From Orychophragmus violaceus (Eukaryota; Streptophyta; Magnoliopsida; Brassicales; Brassicaceae): DNA of 64,000 bases. This document shows, piece after piece, positions 34,403 through 44,756 of the stretch. The notes below the pieces were generated by a model. That model was not told the origin of the DNA. It made no database searches and worked only from the letters and a program-made list of their open reading frames with translations. Positions within the stretch are counted from its first letter, which is position 1, and each line of letters opens with the position of its first letter. The stretch is taken from assembly GCA_030180135.1 (NCBI GenBank), contig CM058238.1:86002619-86066618 (forward strand), given 5' to 3'. A program made the translations under genes and the position numbers.

Positions 34403-35564
34403 TGATAGGTCGAGTTTTAACCCTATTCTAACTGCAAGTGAACAGTGATGTAGTTGTAGTACTTAGGGTATCGAATCCACAGGGACTCCGGTCAACGATA
34501 GATAAGAACAGAAGTGATTAAACTAGGAGAAAGCAAAGGTGATTAAACTAAAAGCAGAGCAGAAAAGTAAATCAGTAGCAGGAGTGGTTTGTGAGCAAGG
34601 AAGCGAAGCGTTAAGTCTAGGGAGTTCTCAGGAAATCAGGAACACAAGCAATCAATCAGTCGAAATTCAATCAGAAACTGTTCTAGAACTCAAACACAGA
34701 TATATAATTAACCAAATTCCTTTGCGAGAATTCTCTAAGTCTAAGTGCAGCAGACCAAACTTCCGTTTGCGAGAACTAACAGATTAAACCAGCTTTAATT
34801 CCAAGTTTGATATGTTCACAATCTAATTAAACCAAACTTTCGTTTGCGAGAAGTTAAATTGCTTATCTAGGTTCTTTCTAGCTAAATTAACCAACTTCCG
34901 CTGCATTAATCAGCCTAACATCATAATCTAAATGGCCAGTTCAGATTAAGTATTAAGAACAACCTAAACAAAGAACTAGCAGATATGAATCCCTACAGAT
35001 TGATTTAACTATAGTTCCATGAAATCCCTAATGAGAATCCCTAAACTTAACAGGTAAACTACTCAGACATGTTCATCGAAACAGAAAACATCTTGAATAG
35101 AAAACCAAATATCATAAAACAAAGTAAAGATCTGGGGTTCAAAATCCTCTCTCTTTCGAGAGCAGGATCAGCCCCTAACTCTCTCTGAAATAAAATAAGA
35201 CTTAATGAAAGCGTAGCCTAAACAATGGCTTAAAAACCCTTATATAATAGCTAAAACACGTTTTGGGCTTCTGTGTAAATATCTGAGCTTTTCTGCAAAA
35301 TCAGCATTCTTCATTAAATCGGCGAGTCTGGCCCATTCGCATATGCAACGATCGATGCAGGTGTGCAACGATCGACGCAGTCTTCAAAACTGGACAGTGA
35401 ACTCTGTCTCTCGGACCAAATCTCCAAAATACACCAAACAGCTCCAAAATCTCCACTTTTGCTCCAAATGTGTCTAGACCTGAAAACATACTAAAAAGAA
35501 CACAAAAGACACTAAAAACACATCTATATCATGGCATAAAATGGGTAAAAACCATGATATATCA
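34403..35564 (-). repeat. Nested-1 3' LTR
   Basis: 1162 bp. On the plus strand it runs from TGATAGG to ATATATCA. Palindrome pair at 35349 and 35369. Confidence 0.96.
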
Positions 35565-37093
35565 ACTCCCCCACACTTAGCTCTTCCTTGTCCTCAAGCA
35601 AGTAAAGAACCAAAGTATACGAGAAGAAGTTTGAAAACACAGAAACTCATTTCGTCCTAGGAACTTTCACAATCACATTCACTTAGTAAGCCACTGAGAA
35701 CTTCCCTACAGAACTCAAGACCACAATATACTTCCTCCACACTTAGCAACTGTCCCAAGTAAACTCCACAATCACATTCAAGCATTCAAATTCACCCTAC
35801 TGACTTCTGCAAGTATTTAAGTGCGGTCTCACCTAAGAAGTATCGATCAAAGGGCACCTGGATTCTTACCTCATCAGCTCTAGACCACCAAACTATCTTT
35901 CTCTTGTCCCTTTCTTCTCTTTCCCTTCCTTAACAACTGATTTTTCCCACAATGGGTATCATTTTATTTTTTTTATCAGTGTTCTTCCCGTTATGGGGTG
36001 TACTTTGGACACATTCCATGGATCGCACAGGAGATAATAGGGGTCTCTACCACTCCCGTGACCACTTCGGAGTTACTAACTCATCCTCAGTTTATTATCT
36101 TCTTTTTTTTATGGAAGGGGAGAAGGGAACTAAATAGGACAGGTTTATAGGCTGTGTCAGAACTAACAGGGAATCCGACACAAAGTATACCAAGCCCTTA
36201 GGTGAGAAATCTAAGTCAGTATTAAGATGAAGTCAGTAAAAGGATCCTCTGATACCTGAAGTGATGTGGGTGTTAACAGTAGGTTGATCTGTGTCTGAGT
36301 TTTCTAACAGTCATAGAGGCTCTGCAAGTCTGTCCAATGGTCACTTAGTTCCTGTTCAAGCGAAAATTTTCCTCGAAAAATCATAGTTTCATACAAATTT
36401 TGACTCAATAAAACAATGTTTTTGAAAAACTAAGAAAACAAAAGCGTGCGTCAGTAGCTTCCTCCCCCACACTTAAACTACACTGTCCCCAGTGTAATCA
36501 AAGCATGAGCTCGGTGAAAGAATAATCAAATTGAAGAACAAACCGAAAAGTTGCAGAATACTTACATGTCGTCGCCCTGCGTCGATCGATGCCCAAGGGT
36601 GTCGATCGATGCAAGGCGATTATCGCTCGCGGTTATGTAGATAACCGATGTCTGAACCGCAATCAATTCGTTAAACCGTAAATCGCGACTGCATCGACCG
36701 ATGCACAATGTGTGTCGATCGATGCAATGCGATTATTCCTGTTTCCCTCAGCTCTGAACACACTTAAACAGAAAAATTAAAAATACCAAATCAAAACGAA
36801 AGAAAACAAAAACAAAAACGAACCTAACAGTGGGTTGCCTCCCACTCAGCGCTTGTTTTTAGTCATTAGCTTGACTATTGGAAGAGATTTGATTCAAGGC
36901 GGTTTCAACAGAGACTTTGAATGTCTCTGTGAATATCTCTTCATCCAAGGAGGTGTATAGGCATTATGATCATGAGGCTTTCCAAGGAATGAGAAATCAG
37001 AATCAGGGCGGGAGCGAAGCTTGGGCGGTCTACTGCGTTTTCCTGCATTCAAAACAATATGATCAGAAGGTTTAAGCTTAGATGATTTGTTCC
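35565..37093 (-). other. Nested-1 noncoding 3' region
   Basis: No frame. On the minus strand AGTGTGGGGGAGT (35567-35579) next to the LTR is the polypurine tract. A landmark GTGGGTTGCCTCCCACT lies at 36831-36847 and recurs in Nested-2 at 53830-53846. Two palindrome pairs lie near 36583/36603 and 36695/36716. Confidence 0.75.
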
Positions 37094-38272
37094 TTACCTT
37101 GATGCAGATCTGATGTTTGGGGCTTTCTGCTTATGAGCAGTTGCAGGTACTGAAGATGTTAGAGCAGGTTCAAGAGGAATTGCCATCTTCTTCTTTCCAC
37201 TATCAGATACTGTAGTTCCACCAATCTGAACTTCTTCTTCCAGATGACCATCAGTGGAGATCATCTTCTTTGCATGAACTCGCGAAGCTTCAACTGGTGG
37301 TGTTTTATTCACCTTCTTATCTATCACTTTCATGAAGTTAGCCACTTCTATCTCTTGTTTGGAAGGTTTAGGAACCTTAGGATATGGCACTGGGGGCTTG
37401 TAGGCTCGTTCTGGCACTGTTGCAGGTTTCTGGACATGTCTGCGTTCTGTGTCGATCGTTGCATGATGTGTGTCGATCGATGCAAGGCGATTCTGTTTCT
37501 CGAAAGAACTCGAAATTGCCGTCAGAATGGCGTGTCGATCGTCACTAAGGGGGTGTCGATCGATGCATGTATCAGGCAGACAATATTCATCCAGAAAATC
37601 CGAGATTATGCTCTCTTCTTCACCTAGCAACTCAATATCATCCCTTAAGGTCACAGCTTTGATGGATCTGTGCTGTTCAGCTTTTATAGCTTCATTATGC
37701 CTTTCTATTGCTGCATCTGTTCGTTCAATTTTGATATCCAGCTCCTCCATATGTGTGCTCAAAGATTTGAACTTCTCATTCAAGTCTTCATACAACGCAT
37801 CTATCTTTGAGTTGAAGGACATATCAATCTGTTGTTGTCTCTCAAGATACTGCTCCATCATGATTTTCAATCTGCTCTTATGTGTAGGTGCATGCGGTGC
37901 TTGGTAAGAAGAAACACCATAGTCCCTCGAGAAGGCATTGCCTTGTTGCTGGAAAGGTCCCTGAAAAGCTGATTCCTGACTGTAGAATTCATTCCCTCCA
38001 ACGCAGTTGACAGCTTCTTGCTCATACTTTCCAAGTACAAGACTATGTAGATAGTCTACTTTGCTCTTCAACTCAGCTATCTGTGAACTGTCGATCCCTG
38101 GATTGAAGAAACCATACATCTTCCTTACGATATGTGTCGATCGATGCAGTGGAAGCGTCGATCGATGCAAGCGCGATGATGTGACGATCGACACACAGGA
38201 CCGTGTCGATCGTTGCAGTGTGATTACAGGCGTACCTGAAACGCAAGAACAGAAAAAAAAAATTAGTAACAA
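37094..38272 (-). CDS. Nested-1 gag C-terminal remnant
   Basis: An open minus-strand frame of 392 codons starting 64 bases from the primer site. From about codon 52 it matches the C-terminal gag of Nested-2 (SSQIAELKSKVDYLHSLVLG against NSQIAEMNKKINIVHNLLVG), then FQGPFQQQGN, a coiled region (MEQYLERQQQID) and a tail like the gag-protease linker (EIEVANFMKVIDKKVN). The capsid core is absent. The first 50 codons are leader and palindrome sequence read as protein, so the true start is uncertain. Palindrome pairs within it encode His/Asp/Arg-rich text such as CIDRHPLSDDRH. Whether any protein is made is unknown. Confidence 0.55.
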   Translation of the reverse strand: MLLIFFFCSCVSGTPVITLQRSTRSCVSIVTSSRLHRSTLPLHRSTHIVRKMYGFFNPGIDSSQIAELKSKVDYLHSLVLGKYEQEAVNCVGGNEFYSQESAFQGPFQQQGNAFSRDYGVSSYQAPHAPTHKSRLKIMMEQYLERQQQIDMSFNSKIDALYEDLNEKFKSLSTHMEELDIKIERTDAAIERHNEAIKAEQHRSIKAVTLRDDIELLGEEESIISDFLDEYCLPDTCIDRHPLSDDRHAILTAISSSFEKQNRLASIDTHHATIDTERRHVQKPATVPERAYKPPVPYPKVPKPSKQEIEVANFMKVIDKKVNKTPPVEASRVHAKKMISTDGHLEEEVQIGGTTVSDSGKKKMAIPLEPALTSSVPATAHKQKAPNIRSASR

Positions 38273-38335
38273 AAAATAAAAACGAAAAACCTAGTCTAAA
38301 CCCTAAGTTCAAATCTATCGAGGACTCAAAAGAGT

Positions 38336-38352
38336 CCCCGGCAACGGCGCCA
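38336..38352 (-). other. Nested-1 primer-binding site (tRNA-Asp)
   Basis: On the minus strand TGGCGCCGTTGCCGGGG is complementary to the 17 3'-terminal bases of plant tRNA-Asp including CCA, six bases from the LTR. Confidence 0.9.
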
Positions 38353-38358
38353 AAAACT

Positions 38359-39520
38359 TGATAGGTCGAGTTTTAACCCTATTCTAACTGCAAGTGAACA
38401 CTGATGTAGTTGTAGTACTTAGGGTATCGAATCCACAGGGACTCCGGTCAACGATAGATAAGAACAGAAGTGATTAAACTAGGAGAAAGCAAAGGTGATT
38501 AAACTAAAAGCAGAGCAGAAAAGTAAATCAGTAGCAGGAGTGGTTTGTGAGCAAGGAAGCGAAGCGTTAAGTCTAGGGAGTTCTCAGGAAATCAGGAACA
38601 CAAGCAATCAATCAGTCGAAATTCAATCAGAAACTGTTCTAGAACTCAAACACAGATATAGAATTAACCAAATTCCTTTGCGAGAATTCTCTAAGTCTAA
38701 GTGCAGCAGACCAAACTTCCGTTTGCGAGAACTAACAGATTAAACCAGCTTTAATTCCAAGTTTGATATGTTCACAATCTAATTAAACCAAACTTTCGTT
38801 TGCGAGAAGTTAAATTGCTTATCTAGGTTCTTTCTAGCTAAATTAACCAACTTTCGCTGCATTAATCAGCCTAACATCATAATCTAAATGGCCAGTTCAG
38901 ATTAAGCATTAAGAACAACCTAAACAAATAACTAGCAGATATGAATCCCTACAGATTGATTTAACTATAGTTCCATGAAATCCCTAATGAGAATCCCTAA
39001 ACTTAACAGGTAAACTACTCAGACATGTTCATCGAAACAGAAAACATCTTGAATAGAAAACCAAATATCATAAAACAAAGTAAAGATCTGGGGTTCAAAA
39101 TCCTCTCTCTTTCGAGAGCAGGATCAGCCCCTAACTCTCTCTGAAATAAAATAAGACTTAATGAAAGCGTAGCCTAAATAATGGCTTAAAAACCCTTATA
39201 TAATAGCTAAAACACGTTTTGGGCTTCTGTGTAAATATCTGGGCTTTTCTGCAAAATCAGCATTCTTCATTAAATCGGCGAGTCTGGCCCATTCGCATAT
39301 GCAACGATCGATGCAGGTGTGCAACGATCGACGCAGTCTTCAAAACTGGATAGTGAACTCTGTCTCTCGGACCAAATCTCCAAAATACACCAAACAGCTC
39401 CAAAATCTCCACTTCTGCTCCAAATGTGTCTAGACCTGAAAACATACTAAAAAGAACACAAAAGACACTAAAAACACATCTATATCATGGCATAAAATGG
39501 GTAAAAACCATGATATATCA
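38359..39520 (-). repeat. Nested-1 5' LTR
   Basis: 1162 bp, nearly identical to 34403-35564. Palindrome pair at 39305 and 39325. Confidence 0.96.
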
Positions 39521-39988
39521 TTCATCGAGCTGCGCGGCCAGAGAACGGTTTGCGATATCTTTGGCCCGTGCGCTTGCCTCGTCATTTCTCGTTCGGTTAA
39601 CCAACATGCTTAACATTGAACGGATATCGGCGAGGTCATCTAGGCCTTGTCGCTGCGGAGCAGAAGGTAGTGGTGAATTAGGTCTGGTTATTCCAGATCC
39701 ACCTCCTGAGGTGTGGGCGGAAATGGAGTCATTCCTCATCCATACTCAGTTTCTGCTCGGATCGTTAGTTCCTGACAAAACATTTGTCGGAGTCTGGCTC
39801 GTCGTGATCGTTTGAGCGACTGAGCCGTGTGGTGCCGAACTCGTGGAGACTGAGGCAGAGCTCGTCAACACGCCATCGGTCTGACCCATGATTCTTACCC
39901 CGGTGGTGTTCTGAGGAACGTTGTCAACCGTTTGAGGGTGGTCGACTGGTGGTGTGGGGCTGGGAGAGCCAGAATGGTCGGGATTCAT
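39521..39988 (-). pseudogene. Gypsy-1 gag, N-terminal part
   Basis: Minus strand: ATG at 39988, 74 bases inside the 5' LTR, opens a Pro/Ser/Thr-rich gag N-terminus (MNPDHSGSPSPTPPVDHPQ) that stops near 39746. A second frame continues to 39521, where Nested-1 interrupts it (PQRQGLDDLADIRSMLSMLV). This is the 5' end of the gag gene continued at 34402. Confidence 0.75.
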
Positions 39989-40042
39989 CTCGATCTATCG
40001 GATCTAGGATCTTATTCTTAAGACAGGAAAAACTATAGATAG

Positions 40043-40060
40043 TCCCCACAGTCGGCGCCA
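40043..40060 (-). other. Gypsy-1 primer-binding site
   Basis: Minus strand TGGCGCCGACTGTGGGGA, two bases from the 5' LTR. The TGGCGCC start is typical of Tat elements; I cannot assign the tRNA with certainty. Confidence 0.7.
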
Positions 40061-40062
40061 AA

Positions 40063-40600
40063 TGTGAGATCTGGGATTCACACTAAGAATTTGTATTCGT
40101 GGATTTGGACTTTTGTATATAGAAATGGTATAGATTTCCTATGAATCAAAGACTTTATTGAGATTGATCGTCGAGATAGAAAAACACAATCGAAAAGAGA
40201 GTACAAAGTATAATGATCGAGCTATCTAGTCGAAGTGTTCTTAGGTAGGGTTGGAATGTCCTGAATGAATTGCCACTTCTTCTTTAAATACTCTCGACTT
40301 TGATCTTCTTGTTCCGATATTTCGGCCTCGCCGTCATAATGATCTCCGAGATTTGCGTGGATCAGTTGAACTGACAAAGACCGGGTTGCTCCATCTCCAC
40401 GTCGTCTTCTGCCAAGCTCGAGCTCGATCGCTTCCCACTTCGGCATTGCTTGGGCCTTGTCAAGAAGTCAATCGTATAGGCCCAACAGAGGATAACGGTT
40501 GATCTCTCTCTGTCTCGATATTAGAGTGGGCTCATAACTATGGGCCTTTGTTTTATTCGTTAATGGACCGGATTTCCTAGAGGGAAATCCAGTACCAACA
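40063..40600 (-). repeat. Gypsy-1 5' LTR
   Basis: 538 bp, pairs with 23772-24309. Followed by CCGCG (40601-40605). Confidence 0.95.
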
Positions 40601-40605
40601 CCGCG

Positions 40606-41174
40606 CTCTTTCTTTCTGTGTGGGACGATGCCGTGGAGAGAAGGGAATGCGTTGAGGCGGCGAACAACAACAAGACAACTACATTTTGGCTTTTTCCTCC
40701 TTGAGATGAGCCCAGTGCATTGAACCGATGGATAAGAGAACTGAGCTGGCCCAAAAAGCGCTGGGGCGCTCTACGTACGATGTAGACTCCATCAGATACA
40801 TATCGATTTCTTTCTGATGGATCAAGAATAGATGGTTGTCTCTTCAATAGATAGAAATAGGCTCAAAGACCTTATTATTGATTCCCTCTCTATTCTCTAT
40901 CTATTTCTACTCTTTAGATCTATCAGAACAAATCAGGTTATCTGTCAATCGATTTGAAAATAGCACGTTCATCTCGCTTTTCGTTCATTTTCGCCACGCC
41001 AACATAGCCGCCATAATAAGAACAAGCAGACGAAGCAGCTAGAAGCGAGCGCTTCTAGCCCTTTGATTTTGATTTACGAATGAATTGTACATTTTTCGTG
41101 TAGATAACAGAGGCAAGCAGGACAGACGATCAATCCCTCTTCTAGTAATGGCACCACTCGTCTTTGGTTAGAAC
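40606..41174. other. Organelle-derived DNA, segment 3
   Basis: Noncoding continuation of segment 2 after the CCGCG duplication, with mitochondrion-like spacer texture. It runs directly into the ndhB fragment, so plastid or mixed mitochondrial-plastid origin is likely. Mitochondrial genomes often contain plastid pieces. Confidence 0.55.
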
Positions 41175-41408
41175 ATCTTATTTTACTATGTTCAACTCTC
41201 TGTATTCCTCTATCCGTAGAGTACACTGAATGTACAGAAATGGCTATAAATGAGTTTCTGTTATTCGTATTAACAAATACTCTAGGAGGAATGTTTTTAT
41301 GTGGTGCTAACGATTTAATAACTATCTTTGTAGCTCCAGAATGTTTCTGTTTATGCTCTTACCTATTATCTGGATATACCAAGAAAGATGTACGATCTAA
41401 TGAAGACT
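41175..41408 (+). pseudogene. ndhB: Plastid ndhB fragment (NAD(P)H dehydrogenase subunit 2)
   Basis: About 75 codons in one open frame match an internal part of plastid ndhB exon 1: [13 protein letters not shown], then [20 protein letters not shown] and [16 protein letters not shown]. The gene normally encodes a roughly 510-residue membrane subunit of the thylakoid NDH complex. Here both ends are missing, and the fragment stops abruptly at 41408 where the Mutator-like palindromes resume. It is a nuclear copy of organelle DNA and cannot be expressed. Confidence 0.9.
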
Positions 41409-41929
41409 GAAAATTATCAGACTTCTTGGAGAGTCTGATAAAAAATCAAATTTAAAAGTCAATTGCAAAACTACCCTTTTTTGTTTTCAGACTTCATAAG
41501 CTGTCTGACTAAAATGTCAAAAAATTTCAAAGCAGACTGCGTACGTTGTCTGATGGCCTTCAGTCTGCATCCGCTGTCTGACATTTTGATTTCAATTGCA
41601 AAAAATCCCATCTTTTCAGACTGCCATATATGTCTGATTTTACTACAATCAGACTGCTATAGACGTCTGAAATGTTAAAAAAATTAGAAATGCATTTTAT
41701 TGTATATTTGTGATTAATTTCATTGATTTTAATTTTTATAAATGTGTGTTAGTTTTTTATGTTCCTCCTGCGTGAATTTTACATTCTTATGTTTGGTAAT
41801 TATTTTTAAATCAACTTTTTGAATAATATTGGCAATATAGCTAATACCATCAGACTTCGCAAAGAAGTTTGGTTTTCCCAAAAGATCTCTAATGTGATTT
41901 ATACTTGTTTGTTTATACAAATAATGGTT

Positions 41930-42196
41930 TAGTTACCTGTTAATCTTGTGGTTGGTAAGCTCAAAGGAGAGCAGTTTATCACTTTGCACGATGGTTCTAC
42001 ACATCAAAATCTTGTTGAGATGATACAAGATGATTATATGCTAGACAAGAAAACCGAACTGGTGGATTTATCATATCCATTACCGGAAGCACTCTTGAAA
42101 CAAATGGATCCGGATAGCTCTCCAGTTTATGCCACAAATGATAGTCAAGTAAGTAGCATAGTCGAGTTAGTTAAGTTTGACATTTGGACTTGTTAA
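41930..42196 (+). pseudogene. Mutator-like transposase N-terminal fragment
   Basis: About 85 codons: VGKLKGEQFITLHDGSTH, then LVEMIQDDYMLDKKTELVDLSY, LPEALLKQMDPDSSPVYATN and DSQVSSIVELVKF. The pattern (acidic helix, ELSY-like, PPVYVTNDRQ-like, ELVK) matches the N-terminal domain of plant MuDR-family transposases. The MULE catalytic domain and SWIM finger are not found nearby. The frame ends in TTGGACTTGTTAA. Identification is from motif memory only. Confidence 0.5.
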
Positions 42197-42814
42197 GTTT
42201 ATAAACTTTTAGCTCATAAGAATCAGACAGCAGTAGAGGTCTGAAGACTATATCATCAGACTTCTTTGACAGTATGGATATTACAAATGACACATTTTTC
42301 CCTAGTCTAAGAAAATTCTTGAGGATTAAGGTGACACATTTTTCTCCAAGGTTAAAGTGACCCATTTTTCCTAAGTGTAAGAAAATTCAAACCTACTTAA
42401 GGTTATTTTAGTTTGTCATATGTTGGTGTATGTAATTTAAGGGGTAATGTTTTCTAACTAATTTTCTTAACTCATGGTTTTTCTTAACAAATTTATACAA
42501 CTTTGTATTTTTCTACAAGCATAGTAGACAAGGAGAACTTTTTTCCTTTAATTTGATCATCCAATAATCTAATGCAATACAATGTGTTCAATAAAAAGAA
42601 TAATAACCAGTAAAAATCTACAAAAATGAGAAAACACATAATCTAGTATCAGACTTCAGACTTCAAAAGTAGCCTCATATCAGACTTCACGTTGAATTTT
42701 CACTCTCAGTCTTCGGTTGTAGTCTGCCTTGTCTACAATGTAAGTCCCACCATATAACAATACTTGATATCCACCATTTTAAGATTATCTTCAATAATTC
42801 TCTTCTTATGTTTT

Positions 42815-44252
42815 CATATGCGGTCTAAAATAAGACTTCATAAGAAGTCTAAATACTTGAACCAAATTTACTTGAAAGTTTGAGAAACTCTCAGAATTCG
42901 GTTGTAGTCTGATATTAGACTCTCAGACTTCGCATTCCTCGTACTACAGTGAAATTTTAGGAGCCATTAGCAGCATAAGAAGCCCCAAATCCAGCCTCTT
43001 TAGAGAGTCATCTGACTCAACCTTAAACTAAGCACCTGGAAAAAAAAAGCAAAAATACAGAGCTCTTGCATTAGTTAGCGAATAAGTCTCCAAGAAACGG
43101 ATAATAAAGGATTTTTTGAGCAAATCAAATTGTATAATCAAAAGTCTATAATCAAAAGTCTATATCAAAAGTCTCAATTAGTTCACTAACATATTCGTAG
43201 CTCAAAGAGAATCAGCTACGAATCACATACATAAGAACTCAGTTGAGAGAATAAGCTTGAGAACATTTTTGGGTGAGAAGTTTGAAAGAGGTTTTACAAA
43301 AGAGAGAGAAAGAGAGGTTGTAAGAGAAGGAAAATTGTGAAGTTTTTTTTGATGTTATATGTGTGTACAAGATTATGTTTAGATAAGTATAGAGAAATTG
43401 GAGGGAAATTTTTCCGCCATATTTGTAACAATTAAAAATTGTAAAATATCTGATATCAGACTTCATATGCAGTATGAGAAGGAACTTCTGAATTGAGCGG
43501 GAATTCTGAAATTTCCAGGTAGAAATTTCCCACCTTTTTAAAAAGTTTTCGTGTGAAAATTTTCAAAAACTTTAAATTTCAGACTTCATATGCAGTCTGA
43601 AATAAGACTTCATGAGAAGTCTAAATACTTGAACCAGATTTACCTGGAAGTCTGAAAAACTCTCAAACTTCGGTTGTAATCTGATATTAGACTCTCAGAC
43701 TTCGTGTTCCTCGTACTACAGTGAAATTTTAGGAGCCATTAGCAACATATGAAGCCCCAACTCCAGCCTCTTTGGTCATCTGACTCAACCTTAAACCAAG
43801 TACCTGAAAAAGCAAAAACACATAGCTCTTGCATTAGTTAGCGAACAAGTCTCAAGAAATGGATAATAAAGGATTGTTTGAGCAAATCAAATTGTATAAT
43901 CAAAAGTCTATGTTAAAAGTCTCAATTAGTTCAGTTAAAAAACTTTTGAAAGCACTAAATCAGAACAAATTCACTGACATATTTACAGCTCAAAGAGAAT
44001 CAGCGATGAATCACATACATAAGAACTCAGATGAGATAATAAGCTTAAGAACCTTTTTGGGTGAGAAGTTTGAAAAAGGTTTTACAAAAAGAGAGAAAGA
44101 GAGGTTGTAAAAGAAGGAAAAATGTGAAGATTTTTTTTGATGTTATATGTGTGTACAAGATTATGTTTATATAAGTGGAGAAAAATTGGAGGGAAATTTT
44201 GCCGCCAGATTTAAAAAAATTAAAAATTGTAAAATATCCGATATCAGACTTC
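42815..44252. repeat. Imperfect direct duplication within the Mutator-like region
   Basis: The segment from CATATGCGGTCTAAAATAAG (42815) to CTTCATATGC (43461) recurs from 43587 to 44252 with scattered differences. Both copies contain CCTCGTACTACAGTGAAATT and GCTCTTGCATTAGTTAGCGA. The second copy has an 83-codon frame (43859-44110, Lys-rich) that is broken in the first. The first copy continues with AGTATGAGAAGGAACTTC; the matching continuation of the second is at 63967. Confidence 0.85.
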
Positions 44253-44257
44253 ATATG
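44253..44257. repeat. Gypsy-2 target-site duplication, left
   Basis: ATATG, repeated at 63967-63971. The uninterrupted duplicate at 43465 shows the pre-insertion sequence. Confidence 0.92.
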
Positions 44258-44756
44258 TGTGAGATCGAAGATTCACACCAAGGATTTATATTTCGTGGAT
44301 TTGGACTTTGTGTATAAAAGATATATATTTCCTATGAATCAAAGATGTATTTAGGACTGAATGTTGAGATCAAACTTATATAATCGAAAGGGTATACAAA
44401 AATGGATTTCAAAGCTATTTAGTCGAAGTCTTCTTTGTTAAAGTTCGGGATGCCTTGATGTTCTTCTTCTTTCATTTAAATAGCCTCTATCTCCACCTTC
44501 TCGTTACGATCTTTAGGGCTCCTCTATCAAAGATTCTCCACCTCTTCCTCGATTCGCGAAATCGGTTTCAACTGACGGTGACTCAGTCACCTCGCTTCAC
44601 ACTTCCCCTTTGTAGACCTCGAGCTCGACCGTCTGATGTCGTAATGCACTTGGGCCTTCGCCTTCTTGTGGCTAAATGGTATCGAATCTCGGCTATGGTC
44701 CTTTATCCTTATTGTTTTATGGGCCGGATTTCCAAGAGGGAAATCCAATACCAACA
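44258..44756 (-). repeat. Gypsy-2 3' LTR
   Basis: 499 bp, TGTGAGATCG to CCAACA. Its last 364 bases match 63605-63966. Followed by the minus-strand polypurine tract AGGCTGGGGAGATAT (44757-44771). Confidence 0.92.

Larger units (their letters stand above)
34403..39520 (-). mobile_element. Nested-1: Athila-like nonautonomous gypsy element
   Basis: A 5118-bp LTR element inside Gypsy-1 gag, with target duplication TTCAT (34398-34402 and 39521-39525). Its 1162-bp LTRs have equal length and differ by about 9 substitutions (0.8%), so it is the youngest insertion in the window. The primer site (38336-38352) matches the 3' end of tRNA-Asp, usual for Athila-type elements. The interior holds only the C-terminal part of gag; the gag core, protease, reverse transcriptase and integrase are absent, so it must be mobilised in trans. 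It carries seven pairs of palindromes with CGATCG or CGACCG cores. Confidence 0.95.
23772..40600 (-). mobile_element. Gypsy-1: Ty3/gypsy Tat-lineage retrotransposon, minus strand
   Basis: A 16.8-kb insertion between CCGCG duplications (23767-23771 and 40601-40605), with 538-bp LTRs at both ends. Read on the minus strand: 5' LTR, primer site starting TGGCGCC, gag, protease, reverse transcriptase, RNase H, a second archaeal-type RNase H, integrase, a tandem-repeat zone, an antisense gene, polypurine tract, 3' LTR. Dual RNase H, a tandem-repeat 3' region and an antisense frame are known traits of Tat elements. LTRs differ by about 17 substitutions and 2 single-base indels (about 3.2%). Coding regions are broken in many places, and Nested-1 sits inside gag. 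Confidence 0.95.
41409..44257. mobile_element. Mutator-like region, central part: palindromes and transposase relic
   Basis: Dense ~22-bp palindromes TCAGACttN-N-gTCTGA (for example 41418-41438, 41490-41509, 41536-41556, 41564-41583, 41618-41636, 41649-41669, then 42650-43690). It includes a transposase N-terminal remnant and a direct duplication of about 650-670 bp (42815-43464 and 43587-44252). Gypsy-2 interrupts the second copy at CTTCATATG, and the sequence resumes at 63967. No terminal inverted repeats are visible in the window. Confidence 0.6.

Noticed and set aside
38336..38352. tRNA-Asp gene at the tRNA-like sequence
   Set aside because: Only the 17 bases of the 3' end are present, beside an LTR; it is a primer-binding site.
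41175..41408. Functional ndhB gene
   Set aside because: Only about 75 of 510 codons are present, with no start or end, in nuclear repeat DNA.
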